Shown: positions 54,076-63,900 of the stretch, in pieces
How positions within the stretch are numbered: position 1 is the first letter of the stretch
Layout: the number at the start of each line of letters is the position of its first letter
Assembly: GCF_002836255.1 (NCBI RefSeq)
Contig: NZ_PJAU01000061.1
Location: 186,001 to 250,000, forward strand
From: Colwellia sp. 75C3
Lineage (GTDB): Bacteria > Pseudomonadota > Gammaproteobacteria > Enterobacterales > Alteromonadaceae
Reading direction: 5' to 3'
DNA: 64,000 bases
Made by a program: the position numbers and the translations under genes
The notes under the pieces: model-generated
What the model saw: the letters and a program-made list of their open reading frames with translations, nothing else
Told to the model about the DNA's origin: nothing
Database searches by the model: none

Positions 54076-55227
54076 ATGACTTCTAGCATGCAATTATCAC
54101 AAATCAGTGTTTATCCATTAAAATCTTCCGCCGGCATCCAAGTGTCAAACAGTTGGGTTGATGAATTAGGTCTTAGTTTTGATCGAAGGTTTGTACTGTC
54201 TGATGATAAAGGTCAGTTTATTACCGCACGTACGGAGCCAACACTCTGTTTGATACAAGCGAATATAACAGCAACTGGCTTAGTGCTAACTGCGCCTGAT
54301 ATGCCAAAACTGGTGATTAATTATCATCAACTGACAGAACTTTATCAAACCGTTTTTGTCTGGGATGATAATATTAATGCTCAACAAGGTAATACTGAAC
54401 ATCATCAGTGGTTTAGCCGTTATTTAAAGCGTCCATGTCAATTATTACATTTTGGTGAATTATCAACCCGCAAAGTCCCGGATACAAGTAACCGTACAAA
54501 TCAGCTGGCTTTTGCTGACGGTTACCCGCTATTGTTAATTTCTCAAGCGTCATTGGATGACTTGAATAAGCGTTGCTCAACAACAATTACCATGAATCAA
54601 TTTCGACCTAATTTAGTCATCGATAATTGTGACGCTTTTGCAGAAGATACTTGGCAACATATACGCATAGGAGAAGTAGAATTCGAATTAAGAAAGCCGT
54701 GTACACGTTGTATATTTACTACCATCAATCCAGAAACAGCTATTAAAGACATACATCAAGAGCCGATAACTAGTTTAAAAACGTATCGACAAGCTGCAGA
54801 TGGTGATTTAAAAGGCGAAATTCTTTTTGGACAAAATTTAATCCCGCTTAATCAGGGGCAAATTAAATTAACCGATACGATTACCATTATTAAGAAAAAA
54901 GCAGCTCCTACGTTTTCAATCCCCTTGAACACAACACCAAAAACAGTTTCACGAGAAAATAAGAAAAAAGTTTCTATTAAATTTGATTCTTGGAATAAAA
55001 CTCACAAAGGTGACAACCAACAAACTATATTGGATCAAGGTGAAAAGGCGGGTTTGATATTGCCTTATTCATGCAGAGCCGGCATGTGTGGTCGCTGTAA
55101 AGTAAAGCTTGTTAAAGGCCAAGTAGAACAACTATCAACCGACGGTTTAACCGAAGCAGAAATGAAAGAAGATTATATTTTAATGTGTAGTTGTATTCCA
55201 AAAACTGACGTAATTCTTGCGCGTTAA
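54076..55227 (+). CDS. ycbX: MOSC-domain protein with C-terminal 2Fe-2S ferredoxin, YcbX-like
   Basis: 383 residues. An N-terminal MOSC beta-barrel ('ISVYPLKSSAGIQVSNSWVDELGLSFDRRFVL' in parts) is followed by the MOSC domain with its molybdenum Cys in 'RKPCTRCIFTTINPETA'. A plant-type ferredoxin ends the protein, with cluster Cys in 'CRAGMCGRCKVKL' and 'MCSCIP'. E. coli YcbX (369 residues) has the same order and, with CysJ, reduces N-hydroxylated bases such as 6-hydroxylaminopurine. Single gene; upstream bases 53862-54075 are AT-rich with no feature seen. Confidence 0.9.
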   Translation: MTSSMQLSQISVYPLKSSAGIQVSNSWVDELGLSFDRRFVLSDDKGQFITARTEPTLCLIQANITATGLVLTAPDMPKLVINYHQLTELYQTVFVWDDNINAQQGNTEHHQWFSRYLKRPCQLLHFGELSTRKVPDTSNRTNQLAFADGYPLLLISQASLDDLNKRCSTTITMNQFRPNLVIDNCDAFAEDTWQHIRIGEVEFELRKPCTRCIFTTINPETAIKDIHQEPITSLKTYRQAADGDLKGEILFGQNLIPLNQGQIKLTDTITIIKKKAAPTFSIPLNTTPKTVSRENKKKVSIKFDSWNKTHKGDNQQTILDQGEKAGLILPYSCRAGMCGRCKVKLVKGQVEQLSTDGLTEAEMKEDYILMCSCIPKTDVILAR

Positions 55228-55352
55228 CTCAGATAAAATGATCAACTACGTTGAGAAAGTCGAGTTATTTTCAGTTGATAAAACGAAGAGCGAAAGAATG
55301 AACCTCGTTCAACTTTAGGCTCACCTTTTTGATGTGTTTACCTTAGCTGTTA

Positions 55353-56441
55353 TCAGCCAGTAACTCTGACCTTTTGGTTTTCTATTGGGTCAGCTAAATC
55401 TTGTCTTATACTTTCAAATTTATCTAAATTAGCAAGAAATAAATCGACCAAATTTTGGTCGAATTTAATGCCTGCTAATGACTTTATCTCTGCTACCGTT
55501 TTTTCTATACTCCAAGCATCTTTATAAGGTCTTTTGGTAGTCAGTGCATCAAATACATCAGCTATGGCCGTTATCCTACCTTCAATTGGAATAGCTTCTC
55601 CTCTCAAGCCATATGGATAACCCGAACCGTCCCAATTTTCGTGGTGTGAAAGCGCAATTGATGCAGCCATTTTAATGAGTAGAGAATCCTGACCTTCCAA
55701 CAAATTGGCACCAATTTTTGTGTGCTCTTTCATCTCTTCCATCTCTTCTACTGTCAACTTGCCTTTTTTCAGCAATATCGCGTCAGAGATACCAATTTTA
55801 CCGAGGTCATGCAAAGGTGCCGATTTTTCAATTAAAAAACACAACTCTGATGGAAAGTATAAAGCCTCAGCAAGCACTTTAGCATATTGACCAACACGTA
55901 AGACATGCTGGCCCGTTTCACTGTCTTTGTATTCGCCAGCCTTGGCTAAGCGGTCAATGAGTATTTCACTGGCAATCAAAAGCTCCTTTGTACGTTGCTC
56001 AGTCAATTCAGTTAGCTTTATGTTAGCTTGCGATTTGTAACTGTAAGCAAAGTAAATTTTCATTACATTTTCAAAACGCAGTAAAGCTTCAGTTTGGTCA
56101 AATGGCTTAGTAATAAAATCTGATGCGCCTTCTGCAAGGGCTCTATTTCTAGTTTCAGGGGTTTGTAGACCTGTCATAACAATAATAGGAAAAAACTCGT
56201 CAACAATATTATTTCCTATTATTTCATTCATCACTTGAAAACCATTCATTTTTGGCATTTCAATATCTAAGAACAAACAGTGATAATTACCTGCAGATAA
56301 AGTGGGAGAAACTTGTTCTGGATCGTTAAGGATAGTTGTATTTACATATCCTTCACTGTTTAAAAAAGTACTTAGAATAAGTGTATTAGTAACGGAGTCA
56401 TCGCAAATAAGAATGTTAATACTGTCCTTGTTTTTATACAT
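55353..56441 (-). CDS. Response regulator with HD-GYP phosphodiesterase domain
   Basis: 362 residues. Receiver domain 'ILICDDSVTNTLIL', 'LFLDIEMPKMNGFQVM' (phosphorylatable Asp) and 'DFITKPFD'. A short coiled coil leads to an HD-GYP domain: 'TGQHVLRVGQYAKVLAEAL', 'PLHDLGKIGI' (HD), 'HHENWDGSGYPYGLRGE' and 'RITAIADVFDALTTKRPYK'. HD-GYP enzymes break cyclic-di-GMP to GMP. No kinase is adjacent. The gene is divergent from a GGDEF gene, so synthesis and breakdown genes share one intergenic region. Confidence 0.9.
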   Translation of the reverse strand: MYKNKDSINILICDDSVTNTLILSTFLNSEGYVNTTILNDPEQVSPTLSAGNYHCLFLDIEMPKMNGFQVMNEIIGNNIVDEFFPIIVMTGLQTPETRNRALAEGASDFITKPFDQTEALLRFENVMKIYFAYSYKSQANIKLTELTEQRTKELLIASEILIDRLAKAGEYKDSETGQHVLRVGQYAKVLAEALYFPSELCFLIEKSAPLHDLGKIGISDAILLKKGKLTVEEMEEMKEHTKIGANLLEGQDSLLIKMAASIALSHHENWDGSGYPYGLRGEAIPIEGRITAIADVFDALTTKRPYKDAWSIEKTVAEIKSLAGIKFDQNLVDLFLANLDKFESIRQDLADPIENQKVRVTG

Positions 56442-56750
56442 TTTTAGTCGGCCATCTGTAAATGATTACTGTAACTATAGTTATATATGAACAAATAAGG
56501 AGATGATTTAATTTTTTAGTGAGAAAAATGACGGGAATATGTAAAAACCTTGATTAATAGCAATATTTTTAATGCTGTGAACAAGATATTTAATCGCTTA
56601 ATGATTTTTCCGTTAGCTTGTCATCTACAACACAACGTGGTCTAAATTTACCCATAAGCATCAAGTTTAAATGGTTTGATTCTGTTGTTTATGTTGTCTA
56701 TGTTTATCAACTACACTTTAAACGATGTAGTTGTTTGTTGGAGCAGAGTT
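56442..56750. other. Divergent intergenic region of the HD-GYP and GGDEF genes
   Basis: About 309 bases. A perfect 12-bp palindrome TAACTATAGTTA lies at 56472-56483, about 30 bases from the HD-GYP start, and could be an operator. GGAG at 56740 serves the GTG of the GGDEF gene. No further gene is seen. Confidence 0.4.
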
Positions 56751-57620
56751 GTGATTGAACATATCATTAGAAATTTAGACCTAGAAACTTCTAAAGAATT
56801 AGCGACAACGATTAAAGCAATGCTTTCCGATCACATACGCTTTATCAGAGAAATCAACCAGATTTTAATTTTTAAAAATAGTAAAAATGTAGTATTGAAC
56901 CATTCAAAACTGCCTCTTCATAATAATTTTTTTCGCTCTTTTATAGGAGAAGAGTTCAAAAATAATGACGACATGAATAAAATTGAGGCGCTTCATAACC
57001 AACTTCAATCCATAGCAGTATTGCTATCTAGCCAGTTTAAAGATACGGGTAAAATTGACATTGATCATTATGAAAATTTTCTAGCTCAAAATGATATGTT
57101 TTTTGAATTATTGTGGAAACTTGCAACCGAGGTAATTTCAGCACAATATCAATTTGATCCCCTAACCAAGCTCCTGAACCGAAGAGCTTTTCAGCCTATT
57201 TTGATACATGAACTATCTCGAGTAAACCGTAAGGAAACAAAGACTAGCCTAGTTTTGATAGACTTAGATAATTTTAAGGAGGTCAATGATACATTTGGAC
57301 ATGATACGGGTGACCAGATCCTTCGTGAATTTTCTGATGTACTTAGAGCCTCTATAAGAGAAAGCGATTGCGCTTCGAGGCATGGTGGAGAAGAATTTTT
57401 ACTGTGCTTGCCCGATACTGATATGGAAACAGCACAGCCAGTCATCGAAAGACTCAGCAAGCTAATATCTGATAATGAATATTCTGAAAAAATCAAAGTT
57501 ACTGCATCATTTGGTATTGCCCTTTTAAACGGTGATACAAAACAATCAATCATTAATGCTGACAAGGCAATGTATCAATCCAAAGCAAATGGTAAGAATC
57601 AAGTGAGTCTTTTTAAATAA
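56751..57620 (+). CDS. Diguanylate cyclase (GGDEF)
   Basis: 289 residues from the GTG at 56751, which has GGAG seven bases upstream. In-frame TTG/ATG starts at 56676-56700 lack a ribosome binding site. A helical N-terminal part (about 1-130) of unknown type is followed by the GGDEF domain: 'DPLTKLLNRRAF', 'LVLIDLDNFKEVNDTFGHDTGD' (in parts), the active site 'RHGGEEF' and 'ADKAMYQSKANGKN'. It makes cyclic-di-GMP from two GTP. The RxxD-type inhibitory site is not in its usual place ('DVLRASIRESDC'). No membrane segment, so a cytosolic enzyme. Confidence 0.85.
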   Translation: MIEHIIRNLDLETSKELATTIKAMLSDHIRFIREINQILIFKNSKNVVLNHSKLPLHNNFFRSFIGEEFKNNDDMNKIEALHNQLQSIAVLLSSQFKDTGKIDIDHYENFLAQNDMFFELLWKLATEVISAQYQFDPLTKLLNRRAFQPILIHELSRVNRKETKTSLVLIDLDNFKEVNDTFGHDTGDQILREFSDVLRASIRESDCASRHGGEEFLLCLPDTDMETAQPVIERLSKLISDNEYSEKIKVTASFGIALLNGDTKQSIINADKAMYQSKANGKNQVSLFK

Positions 57621-57936
57621 GACTTGAGAAACACTACTTCATTTGAATTATACAACTATAGTCGCCTGTTTTAGATGAACATTACAAACCCTCCTTCCAT
57701 ATTTACCACTCATTGAGGTTTAATTGAATTGAAGTCATCACGCTGAAATAACGTAATTTCATCACTGACCAATCAATGGTGTATGAAAAAATGTTCAATG
57801 AGTTCGAAATAATGTGGCTTATCAATAATAAAAGACATAATCACCATTTTACTATTAGGTTAGCATCCCTTGTATCAGTTAAAATATATCTCATAGAACA
57901 AGTAAAAATCTGAGCAAATAAAAAGGTAGTGAAGCG
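57621..57936. other. Intergenic region, nothing clear
   Basis: About 316 AT-rich bases between the GGDEF gene and the monooxygenase gene. AAAAGGTAG at its end is the ribosome binding site for the TTG start at 57937. I see no strong hairpin or gene; a frame on the minus strand that overlaps the next gene is an antisense shadow. Confidence 0.4.
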
Positions 57937-59409
57937 TTGAAAAGTGAACAGGATAACTGGACTCCTTGCCTGGAATGTCAGGGCCAAGGAAAAAAAAGAA
58001 TGAGACTTCGTAAGAAGGTTCGACTGAGCTACCAAAGACAGTTGGATCACTTTGAAAAAACGAAGAACGAAGGTCCAGCCCCTATTCGACCAAAAGGTCA
58101 CCTCTACGATTGCTTGAACTGTCACGGTACCGGTTTGATTCAATCTGTGACCTACCCTGTAGCGGATAAAGAAAGTTACCCACATGTTGCTATTATCGGT
58201 GGCGGTATTGGTGGCGTTGCTCTCGCTGTTGCTTGTCTGCATCGCGGTATTCCTTTTACACTTTATGAACGCGATAGTGGCTTTGATGCTCGCTCTCAAG
58301 GTTATGGACTTACCTTGCAACAAGCGAGTAAAGCCATTGAGGCATTGGGTATTTTATCGTTAGAAAACGGCCTGATTTCAACACGGCATGTGGTTCATAC
58401 CACCGACGGAAAAGTGATAGGTGAATGGGGCATCAGAAAATGGCTGCAATCTGATGCGATAAAGACACCCAAGCGTACTAATATTCATATCGCCCGACAG
58501 TCTTTGCGCTTAGCTTTGCTTGAAGAACTTGGTGGACATAATGCAGTGCAGTGGGGACACCAGTTAGTCAGTTTCAAGGAGAGTGATAAAGAAAGTAGTG
58601 ATGAATGCCAAGGGAGTGCTGTTGCCCTTAATTTTCAAGTTGATGGAAAAATTAAAAGTGCCAAGGCAGATTTGATAGTTGGCGCCGATGGTATTCGCAG
58701 TACTGTCCGAAAATTACTGATTGGTGACGAGACAAGCCCTCTACGTTACTTAGGTTGCATTGTGATCTTGGGTATTTGCCCTTTAGCAGATCTCGACGGA
58801 CTTGAAAGTTCTTTGCTTGACTCGGCTACGGTATTTCAAACGGCCAATGGCCATGAGCGTATTTACATGATGCCTTATGCATCAGATTCGGTAATGTGGC
58901 AGCTTAGCTTCCCCATGCCCGAAGAGGAGGCAAAAGCCTTGAGTGCTCTAGGACCAAAAGCGCTTAAAGATGCAGCGTTACAACGGTGTCAGTGGCACGA
59001 TCCTATTCCACAAATTTTAGCAGCGACCCTTGAAGCCCAAGTTTCTGGTTATCCTGTGTACGACCGCGCACTACTCGAGTCAGAGTTATTAGAAAAAGGA
59101 ACACAAACAACGCTGATAGGCGATGCGGCTCACCCCATGAGTCCTTTTAAAGGACAAGGCGCGAATCAAGCATTACTCGATGCACTAGCATTGGCTCGAA
59201 AGATTTCAATAGAGTGTAGACCCCGTTCACAATGGCGGAAAGCGGGAGTCAGGCACAGTGTATTAACTGACTTCGAAACTGAAATGTTAGCTCGCAGTGC
59301 TTCTAAGGTGAAAGATTCAGCAGAAGCTGCACAATTCCTCCATTCTGACACGGTACTTCATGAAGGTGATGAGCCTAGAGGGCGATGCCTACAGAACAAA
59401 GAATCATAA
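57937..59409 (+). CDS. FAD-dependent monooxygenase with N-terminal CxxCxGxG zinc-knuckle module
   Basis: 490 residues from a TTG with AAAGGTAG eight bases before it; no in-frame ATG lies upstream. Residues 1-70 carry two DnaJ-like motifs, 'CLECQGQG' and 'CLNCHGTG', separated by a basic helix of about 45 residues. The rest is a class A flavin monooxygenase (PF01494): 'VAIIGGGIGGVALAVACL' (FAD loop), 'DLIVGADGIRSTVR' (DG motif) and 'LIGDAAHPMSPFKGQGANQAL' (GD motif, in parts). Such enzymes hydroxylate aromatic or polyketide-like compounds using NAD(P)H. The zinc-knuckle head is unusual for the family. Substrate unknown. Confidence 0.85.
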   Translation: MKSEQDNWTPCLECQGQGKKRMRLRKKVRLSYQRQLDHFEKTKNEGPAPIRPKGHLYDCLNCHGTGLIQSVTYPVADKESYPHVAIIGGGIGGVALAVACLHRGIPFTLYERDSGFDARSQGYGLTLQQASKAIEALGILSLENGLISTRHVVHTTDGKVIGEWGIRKWLQSDAIKTPKRTNIHIARQSLRLALLEELGGHNAVQWGHQLVSFKESDKESSDECQGSAVALNFQVDGKIKSAKADLIVGADGIRSTVRKLLIGDETSPLRYLGCIVILGICPLADLDGLESSLLDSATVFQTANGHERIYMMPYASDSVMWQLSFPMPEEEAKALSALGPKALKDAALQRCQWHDPIPQILAATLEAQVSGYPVYDRALLESELLEKGTQTTLIGDAAHPMSPFKGQGANQALLDALALARKISIECRPRSQWRKAGVRHSVLTDFETEMLARSASKVKDSAEAAQFLHSDTVLHEGDEPRGRCLQNKES

Positions 59410-59519
59410 GACTAAGCAAACGAAGCAAACTAAATGATATTTTTAAATGTTCTAATGGACAGAGCAACGAGAAAACTAACAACGACGGTAATGGTCGTAG
59501 TATTTAATAAGACTAATTT

Positions 59520-59846
59520 ATGATTTATTGGCCATGTATTTTAAAGCTCGAGGGTGATGATGAGCTTATTTGTTTAGCCTCTGAACAAGATTTTAATTCA
59601 GAGTGCCAAGAACTAATCTTTAGTGATGATGACTACGTTATAGACTCTGCTGGTTTGTGCTATTTAATTGAATCAGTCTCAGGGCAGCTAATACCTGAAC
59701 AACTAACGTTAATCAAAACAGAGCGGATTTTAACTGTCGATGAAGTAACGTATTTAATTCGCGCCAACGAGTTCAATAAAGCCGAGTTATGCCTTACTAA
59801 AATTCACTTTTCAACGGTATCAGATGCCATTCAAGCATTATTTTAA
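59520..59846 (+). CDS. Small DUF4144-like protein
   Basis: 108 residues. It starts 'MIYWPCILKLEGDDELICLASE' (in two pieces), which resembles, from memory, DUF4144, a gammaproteobacterial family of unknown function. No signal peptide or membrane span. 110 bases after the monooxygenase gene, so possibly separate. No good ribosome binding site is visible. Confidence 0.55.
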   Translation: MIYWPCILKLEGDDELICLASEQDFNSECQELIFSDDDYVIDSAGLCYLIESVSGQLIPEQLTLIKTERILTVDEVTYLIRANEFNKAELCLTKIHFSTVSDAIQALF

Positions 59847-59964
59847 TAAGCCAAAATAAAATTATCCTCCGTCACTCTTATTGTGGACAGTAAACATTTT
59901 AAAAATCCATCCTCATTAGAGTCTTAGATTTCTAAAAATAAACTATCCGAGTAATCACCTATTC

Positions 59965-59980
59965 ACCTTTATGTAAAGGT
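59965..59980. repeat. Short palindrome between convergent genes
   Basis: ACCTTTA-TG-TAAAGGT, a 16-base inverted repeat, in the 161-base gap between convergent genes. It lacks T-runs and may be a weak transcript end or chance. Confidence 0.35.
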
Positions 59981-60007
59981 AACGCGTTATACTCCAACTA
60001 TTTGTAT

Positions 60008-60739
60008 TCATTCACTTTGATATAAATAACCTGAAAAGTCATCTTGGGATGTTTCGTTTATTTCAGTGAAGTAAGCAAAACTACCTTTCATCTTCATTTC
60101 ATTTTTCTTAACGAGTATTGCGCCATTAATATTTAAAAAGGTAAACGTTAGCGTTAAATCTGTAATATTAGCGGTAAACATAGGCGAGAAATCAGCGTTA
60201 TTCCAAATCGATATTTTTTCAATGAATTGTTTTTCTTTTTGATAAACTAACTTTCCTTGTAGCTTACCATTGGAATCTTTTCCCAGTTTATGCAAATAAA
60301 CGTTAAATCCCATCACAATCTGTTTTTGGTCAATAGAAATTAAATACAGACTTTCTTCATTAATTAGCTGACGTAACGGTAGTTGTATATTCTCTTCTTG
60401 ATCATTTCCCTTATTTTTTTTGTTCTCTTTATTTAACTTTTTCTTTGCAAAATTCTTTATTTGTTTTTGTGTCGGTAGCTGACCATTAATTTGTTCAAGG
60501 GACCATGGTTCACTTGCTTGTGGGGAATGCAGCTCAATACTGCTTGATATGTCTCCTTCTTCGTCTTCATAGCGAGAAATTTGATAAGACCAAAGCGCCC
60601 TATCTGTCTGTTCAACTTTTAGAATAGCGAAATTTATTTTCTCCTTAAGCGATACAAGATCTTCAGTAGTATTTTCCGCTGCAATACTATTAAAAGCGGC
60701 TCCAAAGCAGATTAGTAGCAAGTAATATTTCTTCTTCAT
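60008..60739 (-). CDS. Periplasmic protein of unknown function
   Basis: 243 residues with a signal peptide ('YLLLICFGAAFNSIAAEN'). The mature part starts with 'LVSLKEKINFAILKVEQTDRALWSYQISRYEDEEG' in pieces, has a Lys/Asn-rich charged linker at about 100-118, and then beta-rich segments that end 'FAYFTEINETSQDDFSGYLYQSE'. No family recognised. It is divergent from the hybrid kinase gene across 193 bases. That gap contains a short imperfect tandem of AACAAAGAG (about 60888-60910). Confidence 0.6.
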   Translation of the reverse strand: MKKKYYLLLICFGAAFNSIAAENTTEDLVSLKEKINFAILKVEQTDRALWSYQISRYEDEEGDISSSIELHSPQASEPWSLEQINGQLPTQKQIKNFAKKKLNKENKKNKGNDQEENIQLPLRQLINEESLYLISIDQKQIVMGFNVYLHKLGKDSNGKLQGKLVYQKEKQFIEKISIWNNADFSPMFTANITDLTLTFTFLNINGAILVKKNEMKMKGSFAYFTEINETSQDDFSGYLYQSE

Positions 60740-60932
60740 GTTTTTGACTCATAGGATATTAAAAGCAAACTCTATTCTTCTTTGTGTGAAATAAAGGTGA
60801 AATGGTTTTAGCTTTATTTATATGTAAGCAGTCATTCTGAGAATATGGAGTTAAATGGGATGAATATCTCAGTAAAGTCTTGAAATAAAAACAAAGAGAA
60901 CAAAGAGAACAAATTGAATAAATTATACTAAT

Positions 60933-63900
60933 ATGAAGCATATGAAATTAAAAATTGCCTTTTATCTGCTATTAACTTCTGTACTTTTCCGCAGTGCCCC
61001 ACTGTTGTCAGAAGAGCAGAGCCAAGAGCAGTCAGGCATTCTTACCATAGTAGCGACTGAAAATGACTTACCCTTTAGCTTCAACCTACCGGATGGCACT
61101 CCGAGTGGACTCTATGTAGAATTTTGGCAACTCTGGTCTAAAACAAATAATATTCCCATACATTTTGTAGTGGTGCCGTTTGAAGAAGGTTTACAGTTAA
61201 TAAGACAAAAAAATACGCTACATGCGGGTCTTTTTAGGAATAAAGAACGTGAACAATGGGCCGATTTCTCTTTACCTATACATAATGTACAGACGGGTGT
61301 CATTTATAACAGCTCAATTAATAAAAGCTCTAAACTTAGCGAATTAAATGATATAAAAATATCGAGTCAACATTCTAGCTTTCAAGAGTCCTATCTTAGG
61401 GAGCATTTCACTTATCTCGAGCGATCCACCTTTAAAAATTTTGATGATGCCCTCAATCAGTTGTTAGACAACGAAGTCCAGGCTGTTGTGGCTGAATTAC
61501 CTCGGGCCTTTGCAGAAATTGCCAAGCAGGGATTAAGCGGCGTATTCACTATTTCTGATGAAGTACTTGTTTCTAATAATGTGTTCGGTCTTATAGCAAA
61601 AGAACAACCTGGATTATTAGCTAAAATCAATGCAGGTATCGAAAATATTCCTGTGAATAAGATTATTGAATTAGAAAATAAATGGTTACCTACCCTAAAA
61701 CCCTTTTTCCATAAATTATCTACTGCTGCTGGTTTAACCGGCGCTGAAAAAAAGTGGCTGTCGCAACATCATTCATTCAGTTTAGGTACCGATGCTACAT
61801 GGGCCCCCTTTGAATTTAATGATGGACAGGGTAAACATAGCGGTATTTCGGCTGATTACATGAAGTATGCACAACAACAACTACAAATAAATTTAAAACC
61901 TACATTAGGCATAACTTGGGGCGAAGCGCTGAAAGAATTCGAACTGGGCAATATTGATGTCATGTCTTCAATTTTTTATACAAAAGTAAGAGCAAAAAAC
62001 ATCAGTTTTACTAAACCATATTTTGAAATTTCATTAGTTATTTTGAGTAAAAGAGAAGGGTTTTATGCTGAAAGTTTATCATCACTAAATGGTAGGAAAT
62101 TGGGCCTTATTAAAGGCTATATTTATAATGAACTCATTCATCGAGATTACCCAGATATAAATATAGTAGATGTAGTTACGGTTAAAGATGGAATTAAAAA
62201 ATTGCAGTCAGGAGAAATAGATGCTTTTGTTGATTCTATTGCAGCGATTAATTATGAAATGAGTAAAAGTAAAATTAGCAATGTTATTGTCACTGCATTT
62301 ACGCCCTATAAACTTGAATTATCCATGGCGGTTCGAAAAGGACTTGAGCCACTCATCCCCATTTTAAACAAAACTTTTGCTGCGATGAATGAAAAACAAA
62401 TGTCTTCTATTGCCAATAATTGGTTATCGGTACACGTACAATCAGGTACCAAATTATCAACCATTATTGTTTGGGCACTGCCGATAATTTCATTGCTAAT
62501 ATTGACCATTTTCATTTTTTTCCGTATGAACAAAAGACTTAAAATAGAAATTAATGCGCGAGCTATAAATGAAGAAAAACGCATTATAGCTCAACAAGAT
62601 TTAATGGTACAAAAATCAGCCATGGATCAACATTCACTCGTATACACAACTAATAATAAAAGTATTATCAATTACGTAAATGATAAATTTTGTGATATCA
62701 GTGGTTATCGCCGTGAAGAACTCATTGGTGCAAACAATAGTATTTTAAACGCTAAAAATCAGTCAAAAAATTATTGGTGCAACATGTTGTTAGAGATTTC
62801 TAAAGGGGATTTTTGGCAGGGAGAAGTCTGCAACAAAGCCAAACGTGGCCAACTCTATTGGGTAGATACTACTATTGTCCCACTATACAATAATATAGAT
62901 GAATTGCTTGGGTACACTTATATTAGTACCGATATTACCCATCAAAAAGTAACTATTACTCGCTTAGCTGAAGCAAAAAAACAAGCCGATGTTGCCAATG
63001 AATCAAAGAATGATTTTTTAGCTAATATGAGTCACGAAATTCGAACGCCGATGAATGGCGTGATAGGCATGACTAACCTATTACTTGATACATCGTTAAA
63101 TCCAGAGCAGCTAAATTTTGCCAAAACCGTAAAAAACAGTGCTGAATCACTACTGACTATTATTAACGATATTCTTGATTTTTCAAAAATTGAAGCCGGT
63201 ATGTTAGATCTTGAACCGCTTGAGTTTGATTTGGAGCTGCTGTTGCACGACCTTGGTAGTACCTTTGCTTTTCAGGCTCATGATAAAAAACTAGAGCTGA
63301 TTTGCCCCGCTAACATTATGCCTAGTCGGTCGTTTATCGCTGATCCTGGCCGTATACGACAAATACTTAATAACTTGGTTGGTAATGCCATCAAATTTAC
63401 CGAACAAGGCGAGGTTTCAGTATATTGTGAAGTGCAAGAGCAGACTACTCAAGGTGCACAACTACTCTTTGAGATATCGGATACAGGCATTGGTCTTACT
63501 GGTGAACAAAAAAACAAACTTTTTGAACGCTTCAGTCAGGCAGATGGCTCAACTACCCGTAAATATGGCGGTACCGGCTTAGGTCTATCTATCAGTAAAC
63601 AATTAGTTGAATTAATGGGTGGTGAAATAGGCATAAAAAGTGTTGAAGGCGAAGGTTCAACATTTTGGTTCACATTAAAGATTGCCAATGCCAATAACCC
63701 GCCACCAAAGCAAGTTTATGACAACTTACAACATCAAAAAATACTTGTCGTAGATGATAATTTTACTAACCGGACTTTGTTAGGCTTGATCCTTACAAAG
63801 TGGCAAGTTGAACATACCTTGGTAGATAGTGGTCCTCGAGCTTTACAAAAACTAACCGAAGCTGCTGAGAAAGGGGTTCCTTATCATATCGCCATCTTAG

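Noticed and set aside
57841..58323. 160-codon open frame on the minus strand
   Set aside because: Opposite a clear FAD monooxygenase gene; no family pattern and no ribosome binding site. It is an antisense shadow.
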